Below, piece by piece: positions 1 to 6,177 of a stretch of DNA of 6,177 nucleotides. How positions within the stretch are numbered: the first letter of the stretch is position 1; each line of letters begins with the position of its first letter. The notes beneath the pieces were generated by a model. It had not been told where the DNA came from and did no database searches. It saw nothing but the letters and a program-made list of their open reading frames with translations. The DNA comes from JANOXC01 sp031418215 (GTDB lineage Bacteria > Bacteroidota > Bacteroidia > AKYH767-A > OLB10). The position numbers and the translations under genes were made by a program. Where the stretch lies: positions 1 to 6,177 of the forward strand of contig JANOXC010000131.1 of assembly GCA_031418215.1 (NCBI GenBank). Reading direction: 5' to 3'.

Positions 1-155
1 TCGTTGGCGAACGCACGATCACCGGCGAGTTCCTGGAACTCGTCGCAGATCACGCGCAGATAGTCGAGGGTGTAGGGCCGCGACGGATGGCGCGCCAGCT
101 GCGAGACCTGCCAGGCGCTGAGGTCGCGGAAGATCTGCGCACTGCGCAGCCGAAC
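1..155 (-). CDS. accA: AccA fragment (acetyl-CoA carboxylase carboxyltransferase subunit alpha), internal piece, foreign to the rest of the window
   Basis: On the minus strand, positions 152 down to 3 read as 50 uninterrupted codons of AccA. AccA is the alpha subunit of the carboxyltransferase that moves the carboxyl group from biotin to acetyl-CoA in the first step of fatty acid synthesis. Recognisable blocks are RSAQIFRDLSAWQVSQLARH, RPYTLDY and DEFQELAGDRAFAN, matching roughly residues 48-97 of the ~320-residue proteobacterial protein. The wording (AQIFRDLSAWQVSQLARHP, VICDEFQELAGDRA) is closest to what I recall of Xanthomonadaceae AccA. Both ends are missing: the left by the window edge, the right by an abrupt junction near 152-158, after which AccA homology stops. 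GC content is 100/150 bases, far above the rest of the window. The identity of the fragment is secure. That it is a chimeric piece and not a real neighbour is inference. Confidence 0.9.
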
Positions 156-158
156 TTT
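150..158. other. Chimeric junction between GC-rich proteobacterial DNA and AT-rich Bacteroidota DNA
   Basis: Left of about position 152 the sequence is accA antisense at ~67% GC. Right of about 157 it is kinase coding sequence with Bacteroidota base composition. AccA codons agree with the family through the CGG/Arg codon at 150-152; the next two (Val, Lys) are tolerable and then agreement ends. The kinase reading begins to make family sense at Thr-Leu-Met-Thr-Pro, from about 154. The exact breakpoint cannot be fixed to the base by eye. No insertion-sequence end, attachment site or tRNA sits at the join. Confidence 0.75.
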
Positions 159-999
159 GATGACGCCAATTACTTCTGACGAAGACAAAGAAACCAAATT
201 TATTTTCATCGAAAGTGATATTACTACACGCAAAATTGCTGAAGTGAAAATGAAAGAGTACCTCTCCAATCTTGAAAAAACCAATGCCGAACTCGACAAA
301 TTTGCCTATGTCGTTTCACATGATCTCAAAGCGCCATTGCGTGCCATAGGCAATCTTACAGGTTGGATTGAAGAAGATATGGGTGAAAAAATGCCTGATG
401 ATGCTCGTACTCATTTTAATACGATTAAGAATCGTGTGGTGAGGATGGAAGATCTGATCAATGGTATTCTTGATTATACAAAAGCCAATAAAAATGGTGG
501 GAAGTTGGAATTATTCAAATCCAATGATCTCGTAAAAGAAACAATTGAATTAATCGGTGTCCCTGAAAACGCCGTAATTAATATCAGAAAAGGAATGCCT
601 CTTGTTTACACTGAAAAAATAAAATTACAACAGGTATTGATGAATATTATTCATAACGCGATTAAATATAATGACAAGGAAGATATCCAGATTGAAATCG
701 GGGCAGAAGATAAAGGAAGTGAGTGGATGTTTTACGTAAAAGATAATGGTCCGGGTATTGAACCCCGTTATCACGAAAAAATATTTGTTATTTTTCAAAC
801 ATTAAATGCACGTGATGACATGGAATCGCGTGGGGTAGGATTGGCAATTGTGAAAAAAATCATTGATGATGAAGGTGGTGTAATTGCCCTTGATTCTGAT
901 GCCGGAAAAGGAGCTACATTTTCCTTTACATGGCCAAAACTGAAAAAGAAAAATGCAGCAGAACAACTTATGCTTGATAATGGAGTAGTTAATGCATAA
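157..999 (+). CDS. Sensor histidine kinase, 5'-truncated: PAS/PAC tail, HisKA and HATPase_c domains
   Basis: This is the catalytic half of a two-component sensor kinase that autophosphorylates on histidine and passes phosphate to a response regulator. Residue numbers are from the TTG at 157. Residues 3-30 (TPITSDED, then FIESDITTRKIAE) are the end of a PAS/PAC sensor domain, and 31-48 form the linker helix. The H box is SHDLKAPLR, with the phospho-acceptor His55. The ATP-binding domain has the N box NIIHNAIKY (Asn163/Asn167), G1 box DNGPGI (196-201), F box FVIF (210-213) and G2 box RGVGLAIV (225-232). The family resembles phytochrome-type and PAS-containing kinases. No membrane segment remains in the part seen. 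The TTG at 157 and ATG at 160 lie inside the PAS domain at the chimeric join, so neither is likely the true start; the frame stays open back to 76 only through antisense accA. No response regulator lies beside it, so its partner is unknown. Confidence 0.9.
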   Translation: MMTPITSDEDKETKFIFIESDITTRKIAEVKMKEYLSNLEKTNAELDKFAYVVSHDLKAPLRAIGNLTGWIEEDMGEKMPDDARTHFNTIKNRVVRMEDLINGILDYTKANKNGGKLELFKSNDLVKETIELIGVPENAVINIRKGMPLVYTEKIKLQQVLMNIIHNAIKYNDKEDIQIEIGAEDKGSEWMFYVKDNGPGIEPRYHEKIFVIFQTLNARDDMESRGVGLAIVKKIIDDEGGVIALDSDAGKGATFSFTWPKLKKKNAAEQLMLDNGVVNA

Positions 1000-1049
1000 A
1001 AGTGTAACCAAAATGGGTGGCAAGCGTATTTAACTACAAAATTAAAAAG

Positions 1050-1346
1050 ATGCAAAATTCAACCGACGAAAACATCCTGACTACTTTAAATCAGCATGTG
1101 AATACAATGCATCGTTTATTGCGTCAGCTTGATCCACAGGCACGCTTGGAGTATATCAAAGAAATGTTACCCGTTTTACTTTCCTATAGTCACCCCAATC
1201 CAACTTCTGCTCAGCAGAAATTAAAAGAACGCGCGCAATCACCAATACAAGCTTTAACACAACGTGAATTGGATCTGATAAATGACCTTGCAAAAAAAAC
1301 CGAGAACCTTTACAATGCCATGAATGATGGTAGTTATTTTGGTTGA
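1050..1346 (+). CDS. Small protein of unknown function, 98 residues, downstream of the kinase
   Basis: I do not recognise this protein. From the ATG at 1050 it has 98 residues, no signal peptide, no membrane segment and no cysteine. It is probably mostly helical: a helix about 5-24 (LTTLNQHVNTMHRLLRQL), another about 28-43 (ARLEYIKEMLPVLLSY), a Pro/Ser break (SHPNPTS), then a charged helix about 67-90 (QRELDLINDLAKKTENLYNA), ending in GSYFG. An in-frame GTG at 1017 would add 11 residues (ASVFNYKIKK after the first Met). I prefer the ATG because that extension is unlike the rest and Bacteroidota genes usually start at ATG. It follows the kinase stop by 50 bases on the same strand and may be co-transcribed. 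That would suit a signalling accessory protein, but nothing in the sequence proves this. Base composition and codon use look like the neighbours. Confidence 0.7.
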   Translation: MQNSTDENILTTLNQHVNTMHRLLRQLDPQARLEYIKEMLPVLLSYSHPNPTSAQQKLKERAQSPIQALTQRELDLINDLAKKTENLYNAMNDGSYFG

Positions 1347-1382
1347 AAAAAAATGCCGGTCAAAAAAAATAAAAACGAAATG

Positions 1383-2123
1383 CTAATTAAATTGTTGGAT
1401 AAGCTTTAAATATAATTCAAGGCCTTTTCTTTTTTCCGCATCAAACTCATATTGAATAGCATTAACAAGATAATCCTTTTCGCTTACTGAAAGATTTTCG
1501 CTTTTCACCAGTTCATCAATATGTGTAACCCCAAATTTTAACGCGGCATTGAAGGTGATAAGGAATGCTTCATCCAAAGGTTTATTGGTTACCCAACAGG
1601 CAAAAACAAAAGGCAAACCTGTCATATTATACCATTCTTCCGAAAGGTCATATGTATATTTAAAACGGCTGCGCTCATTCAATGCCCTGTCGCCAATTAT
1701 CACAGCAGCTACATTACCTGTGGCTTTCTCAAAACCTTCGTCTGCCTCATGTAACCAGGCAGGATCAATTTTCCAGTAATCTCTAGCAAGAATACGTGCC
1801 AATAAAACAGAAGTCCTCGACTCTCGATCTAAGATTACTGCTTTGATTTCAGCCATTGGAACATCACTCACCATCAAAACAGACTGAACCCTTCCTGTAG
1901 CCGCAATGCAGTAATCAGAAACAATTGTGGCATTTTCAATTCGCGGTAACATGGCTACCGGCACCAATCCAACATCGGCAATTTTAGCGATCATTTTGTC
2001 GGCGCATAATGCAGGGGAATCCAGGCTAAGTGAAATATCATTTATCACATTGGAATAATTCAACCCATAGGCAAAAGGCCGGGAGTTTAGGTAGGAGACA
2101 AGCGAAATTTTCACTTTTTCCAT
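1383..2123 (-). CDS. mqnA: Chorismate dehydratase MqnA (futalosine pathway of menaquinone synthesis)
   Basis: MqnA removes water from chorismate to give 3-[(1-carboxyvinyl)oxy]benzoate, the first committed step of the futalosine route to menaquinone. It is a cytosolic enzyme with a periplasmic-binding-protein type II fold. Family signatures occur in the right order: SYLNSRPF (10-17), DVGLVPVAML (50-59), ATGRVQSVLMVSD (75-87), LDRESRTS (98-105), IIGDRAL (142-148) and TGLPFVFACW (168-177). Asn13 in the first motif lies in the region reported to be catalytic in MqnA structures; that is from memory of the family. The length, 246 residues, is near the usual ~250-280, and no frameshift is seen. The ATG at 2123 follows the holA stop by 9 bases, so it is most likely the last gene of the amn-holA-mqnA unit. 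Its end faces the small plus-strand gene across 36 bases. The later genes mqnE, mqnC and mqnD are not in the window. Confidence 0.93.
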   Translation of the reverse strand: MEKVKISLVSYLNSRPFAYGLNYSNVINDISLSLDSPALCADKMIAKIADVGLVPVAMLPRIENATIVSDYCIAATGRVQSVLMVSDVPMAEIKAVILDRESRTSVLLARILARDYWKIDPAWLHEADEGFEKATGNVAAVIIGDRALNERSRFKYTYDLSEEWYNMTGLPFVFACWVTNKPLDEAFLITFNAALKFGVTHIDELVKSENLSVSEKDYLVNAIQYEFDAEKRKGLELYLKLIQQFN

Positions 2124-2132
2124 AATTAATTC

Positions 2133-3200
2133 TTAATGCAATATTTTATATATTAATTCGCGCAGCAATTCACCATCATCAGCCGATGTGTTTTCTATGC
2201 CTTTAGATTTAAGGTCATACTTTCGAAGTAAACTTATTACGGCTGCAGCTTTGGGCGCTGGATAATTTGCAGCAGCCGTCTCATATTCCGTCATAAAAAA
2301 ATGGTGAACCCCTAACACTGCAGCAGCTTTCATGCGCGATTTATCAGGCAGTGAATGAAACAAAAGAACCTTGGAAAAAAAAGTATACAAACTGCCGATG
2401 GTAACTACAAGTGGATTGTTTTTCGGGTTCGACTTAAAATATGCAGCGATTCGAAACGCTTTCAATGTTTGTTTCTTGGCAAGGGCAGTATTTAGTTCGA
2501 ATACATTAAACTCTTTACTGATGCCGATATGCTGCTCAATATTCAAAACATCTATTTCTTGTCCTTTGGGAATATTTAACAACAACTTATCACATTCATT
2601 TGCCACTCGGGATAAATCATTACCTAGATATTCAGCAATCAGATGTGTTGCCTGTGGATTAATTTTATATCCCTTATGGTGCAAATAACTGTTGACCCAT
2701 TCAGGAATTTTATTATCATATAATTTCTTCGCTTCAAAAACAACAGCGTGTTTATCCAAAGCTTTAAAAAATTTCGATCGTTTGTCAAGCGTTTTATACT
2801 TAAAACAAAAAACAAGTACTGTGCTTGACAAAGAGTTTTGAATATAATGCAACAGCGGGTCCGCATTGTTTTTGCTTTTCTCCCCTTTTACTTCTTCTTC
2901 TTTGCTCTTACCAAGGCGAGCAAAATACTTCATGTCCTGTGCTTCTTTAACAATTACAACAGCGTAATTGGACATCATTGGATACCGTTTAACTATGCTG
3001 AGCAAACTTAAAGGTTCCGTTTCACGCCCATAAACAACTGTCTGGTTAAACTCCTTTTCCATTTCATCCAACACATGGGTTTCAATAAAATCACTCACTT
3101 TATCAATGAAATAGGGCTCATCACCATGCAAAAAATAAACAGGGCTATAAATTTTATTCTTCAGGTCACGAAGAATATCCTCATATGATTTCTCAGCCAT
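2133..3200 (-). CDS. holA: DNA polymerase III delta subunit (clamp loader wrench)
   Basis: HolA is the clamp-loader subunit that binds and opens the beta sliding clamp so that it can be loaded on primed DNA. The 355 residues fit the usual ~340-350. The N-terminal AAA+-like region starts with the family block YFLHGDEPYFID (22-33). Mid-protein there is KKLYDNKIPEWVNSYLHHKG followed by AEYLGNDLSRVANECDKLLL, the typical helix in which L-G-D-L and N-E-x-x-K-L are conserved. ISKEFNVFEL then opens the C-terminal collar domain, which continues with LAKKQTLKAFRIAAYF. A lysine/glutamate-rich loop (GKSKEEEVKGEKSKNN) sits after about residue 97 and looks like a lineage-specific insertion. The start ATG lies only 3 bases after the AMP nucleosidase stop (TAA-AGA-ATG), which suggests translational coupling. 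mqnA follows after 9 bases. Confidence 0.93.
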   Translation of the reverse strand: MAEKSYEDILRDLKNKIYSPVYFLHGDEPYFIDKVSDFIETHVLDEMEKEFNQTVVYGRETEPLSLLSIVKRYPMMSNYAVVIVKEAQDMKYFARLGKSKEEEVKGEKSKNNADPLLHYIQNSLSSTVLVFCFKYKTLDKRSKFFKALDKHAVVFEAKKLYDNKIPEWVNSYLHHKGYKINPQATHLIAEYLGNDLSRVANECDKLLLNIPKGQEIDVLNIEQHIGISKEFNVFELNTALAKKQTLKAFRIAAYFKSNPKNNPLVVTIGSLYTFFSKVLLFHSLPDKSRMKAAAVLGVHHFFMTEYETAAANYPAPKAAAVISLLRKYDLKSKGIENTSADDGELLRELIYKILH

Positions 3201-3203
3201 TCT

Positions 3204-3974
3204 TTAAAACCGTAGGTGCTTAACAGTTAAACCGTTATTTTTTAATTCATTCAAAGCAGCAATACCAATCTTCAAATGATCATCAACAAAATGTTTAGTA
3301 ACAATGGAATCACTGTTTGCTGTCTTTACACCTGTTGAAATCATCGGTTGATCTGACACAAGTAATAATGCACCACATGGAATTTGATTTAAAAAACCTG
3401 CAATAAATATTGTAGCCGTCTCCATGTCGATGGCCATACAACGCAATTTTTGTAAATATTTTTTAAATTCATTGTCATGTTCCCAAACCCTCCTATTAGT
3501 AGTATAAACGGTTCCCGACCAATAATCTCTTTTGAAATTTCTAATTGTAGTAGAAACAGCTTTCTGGAGACTGAAGGCAGGTAATGCAGGCACTTCAGGC
3601 GGCAGGTAATCATTAGAAGTTCCTTCACCCCTAATAGCTGCAATAGGTAATATTAAATCGCCCAATTTGTTTTTCTTCTTTAGCCCACCGCATTTACCGA
3701 GGAAAAGACATGCTTTAGGGTTAATGGCACTTAAAAGATCCATCATAGTTGCAGCATTGGCACTACCCATACCAAAATTGATAATGGTAATTCCGTTGGC
3801 GGTTGCACTTGGCATGGGCTTATCAGCACCAACAATTTTTACCTTATTCCATTTTGCAAAAAGGTTAATATAATGTTGAAAGTTTGTTAGTAATATATAT
3901 TCACCAAAATCGCTCAAAGATTGACCTGTATATCTTGGCAGCCAGTTCTCAACAATTTCTTTTTTACTTTTCAT
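3204..3974 (-). CDS. amn: AMP nucleosidase, short Bacteroidota form
   Basis: This protein belongs to the purine nucleoside phosphorylase/MTA nucleosidase superfamily and most closely resembles the ~257-residue AMP nucleosidases of Bacteroidota, which hydrolyse AMP to adenine and ribose 5-phosphate. Visible motifs are NWLPRYTG (10-17), FGMGSANAATMMDLL (67-81), CLFLGKCGG (89-97), the block LPIAAIRGEGTSNDYLPPEV (109-128), YTTNRRVWEHD (157-167), the ribose-binding AIDMETAT (181-188) and the catalytic-acid region VSDQPM (206-211, Asp208). The 484-residue E. coli Amn has an added N-terminal regulatory domain that is absent here, so control by ATP or phosphate may differ. It is the first gene of the tight unit with holA and mqnA. 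An alternative is another N-ribosyl hydrolase of the superfamily, but the long matching blocks favour AMP nucleosidase. Start ATG at 3974; no clear Shine-Dalgarno. Confidence 0.9.
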   Translation of the reverse strand: MKSKKEIVENWLPRYTGQSLSDFGEYILLTNFQHYINLFAKWNKVKIVGADKPMPSATANGITIINFGMGSANAATMMDLLSAINPKACLFLGKCGGLKKKNKLGDLILPIAAIRGEGTSNDYLPPEVPALPAFSLQKAVSTTIRNFKRDYWSGTVYTTNRRVWEHDNEFKKYLQKLRCMAIDMETATIFIAGFLNQIPCGALLLVSDQPMISTGVKTANSDSIVTKHFVDDHLKIGIAALNELKNNGLTVKHLRF

Positions 3975-4054
3975 ACTTCGTGTATTTAATATTATTCGCT
4001 AAATTCATCTAGAAAGAATAAGCCCGATATTAACAATTTTATGGAGCATTATCA

Positions 4055-4085
4055 CAAATACTTATTAAGGTACTATGCCTGGCAA
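4055..4085 (-). promoter_or_regulatory. Possible Bacteroidota-type promoter for the amn-holA-mqnA unit
   Basis: Within the 146-base gap upstream of amn, the minus strand shows TTG (4085-4083), then 20 bases, then AGTATTTG (4062-4055). This is a six-of-eight match to the Bacteroidota -7 element TAnnTTTG, at a spacing compatible with the -33 TTG element. It would give a leader of roughly 75 bases. The match is partial in AT-rich DNA where chance hits are common. It is offered mainly because the unit needs a promoter in this gap. Confidence 0.25.
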
Positions 4086-4120
4086 TTTGTAACAACTAAA
4101 AGACAAAATATAAAGTTTTC

Positions 4121-5617
4121 TCATTCCCTCACAAATTTCTTCACCAGTTTTTCTTTTTCAGTTGTAATAACAACAATGTACATTCCCTTGGCAAAAGCCT
4201 GCATGCTTAAATCTTTGGTATAATAACCGGAACCTAATTTTCCTTCTTCATTATATGTTAAATGGCCAACCATATCAAAAACCTGTATGTTGTACTTTTT
4301 ACCCTTTAAACCCTTTGCATTAATAAATGCAATCTGCCATCCCGGATGATAAAAAATATATAGTTCTCCCTGCGCGGTTTGGCCATGATCTTCAACACCT
4401 ATGGTAAGGGTATCGCACAAACTCCCTACCAGCGGACCCAATTCATAATTAGGATTGTTAGGTAAACCATAATATGTTCTTGCCCCACCGAGGTAAAAAC
4501 TGTAAGGTTGAAAATCACATGCCGATCCAAGACTATCAGGATAATTTATAACGCTTAGATTTTCATTAATATAATTACGCATGCTGTCGGGATAAGGATA
4601 ATTAAAATTGATTTGGTTATCGTAAGCACTTGCTAAATATATTTTTTTGTCGGGTGCCAACTCAAGCATGTAAGGCTGCTCCGGTTTGCGAAAAGAATGT
4701 AATGTGTCCCGACTAGCATAAATATTTGAAGCATTCATATCAAATTGAAGCAGGTAGGAACTATCATTATTTGCACCTTGTATTATAGATGTAACATATA
4801 ACTTACTTTTGTCATATGACCACTCGCAACCTACATACCATGGAAGAGGATCTGGAAATATATGTTCCGTTCCAATAGTAATTAGATTACTTAATATCCC
4901 AGAACAACGATCAAAATCATATGTTTCAATTATTCCTTGTGTAGTACAACAAGCAATTCTCTCCCCATCAAATGATGGTTCAATACGATAAAAGCCCGCA
5001 AAAGTTGATTGTCCAATATTTTGAATTTGGTGTAGATTTATGGTATCAGGAGTGACCAGGTATATATAAAAGCTATTATTTGTTGTATCCCATCTTCTAT
5101 AAAACAGCCACCAGTCACGCCCATTACCATGCTTAATAGCAGCTAATCCATCACTGGCGTCATAAGGTTGCAATTGCACATTCTTTTGTACCACTGCCCC
5201 TAATCCGCTATTTAATGTTAAATTAATAGTGGAATAGTGTAGCCCATTTAAAGAAGATCCAGCAATTCCTGCCGTAAAAAGATAACACAACTCCGAGTCA
5301 AAAGGTAATATGATCAACTCTTTGTACCATCCTTCTCCTACGATGTTATTTCCGTTCTGCATTAACTGGTTGTTTTTATTCCATACAAGAGTTGCGTTAC
5401 CACTAACTGTTGCTCTAGTATTTGCATAAATCAGCAATCCTGTTGAATCGCCTAATGAAACCGCGGATCCTCTTGTGTCAAGTGAACAGAACCCGGTTGA
5501 AATTCCAGCTGTATCAAAAGTCAATAGAGAACTATCCCCAAAGCACCAATACTTATTCAGGTACTGTGCATCACAATAATTGCTTAAAAGCATTAAGAGT
5601 ATATATATATATTTCAT
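4121..5617 (-). CDS. Secreted propeller-like protein with C-terminal T9SS sorting domain
   Basis: The 498-residue protein begins with a short lipid-exporting signal (MKYIYILLMLLSNYCDAQ, cleavage probably near the DAQ), so it enters the periplasm by Sec. Residues ~22-400 follow a pattern common in large Bacteroidota surface proteins: a YWCFGDSSLLTFDT opening, GLLIYANT, LVWNKNNQLMQNG, YKELIILPFDSELCYLFTAG, then blade-like repeats such as PSFDGERIACCTTQGIIETY, WSYDKSKLYVTS and LELAPDKKIYLAS. These look like beta-propeller (WD40/TolB-like) blades. The last ~80 residues (from about 418) form a beta-rich sorting domain ending in YNIQVFDMVG, FAKGMYIVVITTEKEKLVKKFV, the form recognised by the type IX secretion system for export and surface attachment. 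I cannot assign a ligand or enzyme activity, and no catalytic motif is seen. It follows another T9SS cargo gene by 44 bases on the same strand and may be co-transcribed with it. Confidence 0.8.
   Translation of the reverse strand: MKYIYILLMLLSNYCDAQYLNKYWCFGDSSLLTFDTAGISTGFCSLDTRGSAVSLGDSTGLLIYANTRATVSGNATLVWNKNNQLMQNGNNIVGEGWYKELIILPFDSELCYLFTAGIAGSSLNGLHYSTINLTLNSGLGAVVQKNVQLQPYDASDGLAAIKHGNGRDWWLFYRRWDTTNNSFYIYLVTPDTINLHQIQNIGQSTFAGFYRIEPSFDGERIACCTTQGIIETYDFDRCSGILSNLITIGTEHIFPDPLPWYVGCEWSYDKSKLYVTSIIQGANNDSSYLLQFDMNASNIYASRDTLHSFRKPEQPYMLELAPDKKIYLASAYDNQINFNYPYPDSMRNYINENLSVINYPDSLGSACDFQPYSFYLGGARTYYGLPNNPNYELGPLVGSLCDTLTIGVEDHGQTAQGELYIFYHPGWQIAFINAKGLKGKKYNIQVFDMVGHLTYNEEGKLGSGYYTKDLSMQAFAKGMYIVVITTEKEKLVKKFVRE
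5600..5611. repeat. (TA)6 dinucleotide run inside the signal-peptide codons
   Basis: Twelve bases of perfect TA repeat cover codons 3-6 (Tyr-Ile-Tyr-Ile) of the secreted propeller-like protein, directly after ATG-AAA. Gain or loss of one unit would shift the frame at codon 3. The run is short and lies in AT-rich DNA, so it may be only the natural way to encode a hydrophobic signal peptide here. Confidence 0.6.
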
Positions 5618-5661
5618 TATATAAATTTAACAGAAAAGAACAACCCCTTCCACTTTAAATT

Positions 5662-6177
5662 TTACTTAATAACAGAAATCTTCCCTTTAAGTCTTTCATT
5701 CTGAAACTGCACCTGGTAGAAATAAATACCAGCGGGCCATTGAATAACATTAATATTTACCTTTTTGTCATCTTTTGATAAAATTGAATGATATACAATT
5801 TTACCCTGATAATCATTAACCAAAATTTCTGTCGGCATATCTTTAAATCCATCAATAATTATAGCTTCCTTACCTGGATTTGGGTAAACCTTGATTTCAT
5901 TTAATATATAATTTTTCTTTCTTACATAATTTTGAGAAGAAACAGAATTTCTAGCACTGACATAATTATCTTCAAGAATTAAACCCAAAATATTCCGGGC
6001 TGTATATACAGCCGGACCACCTGATAAGGGGTTTTGATAAGCTATTTGTTGCAAAATTAACTGTGTTGAGCTATCCGGAATTATGATCGAATCAATATTC
6101 ATAAATTGTTCGATAAAAATTGCGTTAATTAATCTATTATTCTCCAATATTAATGTACTATCAACAATACCATCATT
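5662..6177 (-). CDS. C-terminal part of a large exported protein with T9SS type A sorting domain (5' end outside window)
   Basis: The frame is open from the right edge (6177) to the TAA at 5664-5662, giving 171 residues. The TTG at 6147 is an internal Leu codon and not a likely start, since reading continues upstream as NDGIVDSTLIL. Residues near the middle (SSTQLILQQIAYQNPLSGG, then AVYTARNILGL) are typical of the region just before the sorting domain in Bacteroidota surface proteins. The last ~79 residues carry the canonical type A domain: IKVYPNPGKEAIIIDG, ILVNDYQGKIVYH, WPAGIYFYQVQF and a final KGKISVIK. This domain directs passage through the type IX secretion system and is usually removed or linked to lipopolysaccharide on export. 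The function of the mature protein lies in the missing part. The propeller-like cargo gene starts 44 bases downstream, so the two may form a surface-protein pair. Confidence 0.82.
   Translation of the reverse strand, partial: NDGIVDSTLILENNRLINAIFIEQFMNIDSIIIPDSSTQLILQQIAYQNPLSGGPAVYTARNILGLILEDNYVSARNSVSSQNYVRKKNYILNEIKVYPNPGKEAIIIDGFKDMPTEILVNDYQGKIVYHSILSKDDKKVNINVIQWPAGIYFYQVQFQNERLKGKISVIK

Noticed and set aside
1017..1049. GTG start extending the small unknown protein by 11 residues
   Set aside because: The ATG at 1050 is a better start, and the extension has no visible conserved character. Homologue alignment could reverse this.
795..1055. Overlapping minus-strand open frames opposite the kinase 3' end
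   Set aside because: They are antisense to a well-conserved HATPase domain and have biased, low-complexity Phe/Ser-rich translations. They are shadows of the real gene.
1347..1382. Two A8 runs flanking TGCCGGTC between the convergent genes, considered as a bidirectional terminator
   Set aside because: There is no stem of useful length between or around the A-tracts; only CCGG is self-complementary. It may help termination in both directions but cannot be supported as a hairpin terminator.
2371..2688. A 105-codon plus-strand open frame inside holA
   Set aside because: It lies fully antisense to conserved holA sequence, its translation matches no family I know, and it is rich in unlikely Cys/Phe runs.
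3975..4120. The 146-base gap upstream of amn, considered for a riboswitch or small RNA
   Set aside because: It is AT-rich with no stable long stem or known riboswitch core visible by eye; only a weak promoter candidate was kept.
4041..4223. A 60-codon plus-strand open frame across the gap upstream of amn
   Set aside because: About half of it is antisense to the sorting domain of the neighbouring gene. It has no supporting motif or start context.
5618..5662. Inverted repeat AAATTTAA (5623-5630) with TTAAATTT (5655-5662) between the two cargo genes
   Set aside because: The stem is eight A/T-only pairs with a 24-base loop in very AT-rich DNA, and there is no U-tract. This is expected by chance.

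Overview
The window is AT-rich (my rough estimate is below 40% GC) and carries hallmarks of a Bacteroidota genome. There are two proteins with C-terminal type IX secretion (T9SS) sorting domains, the short Bacteroidota form of AMP nucleosidase, and starts without clear Shine-Dalgarno sequences. The chorismate dehydratase MqnA points to menaquinone synthesis by the futalosine route, so a Chitinophagales/Cytophagales-like lineage is more likely than a typical Flavobacteriaceae member. That placement is inference.

The first ~152 bases are foreign to the rest. Their GC content is 100 of 150 bases, and on the minus strand they encode 50 consecutive codons of a gammaproteobacterial (Xanthomonadaceae-like) AccA. 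The fragment stops abruptly inside what should be the PAS domain of a Bacteroidota sensor kinase. This is most simply an assembly or library chimera about one short read long, so the left edge should not be read as real gene order.

The layout to the right is as follows. On the plus strand, a 5'-truncated histidine kinase (to 999) is followed by a small unknown helical protein (1050-1346). Convergent to these, on the minus strand, is a tight three-gene unit transcribed in the order AMP nucleosidase (3974-3204), holA (3200-2133), mqnA (2123-1383), with gaps of 3 and 9 bases. It joins purine nucleotide turnover, the replication clamp-loader delta subunit and the first step of futalosine-dependent menaquinone synthesis. 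Upstream of it, after 146 non-coding bases, lie two more minus-strand genes for T9SS cargo. One is a complete 498-residue propeller-like secreted protein (5617-4121). The other is the C-terminal end of a larger exported protein that runs off the right edge (from 5662).

The genes are mostly recognisable housekeeping or surface-protein genes. I see no phage, transposon, CRISPR, tRNA, rRNA or defence system, and no convincing evidence of a new biological system. The points most worth a second look are the chimeric left edge, the unknown small protein beside an orphan kinase, and the amn-holA-mqnA arrangement.
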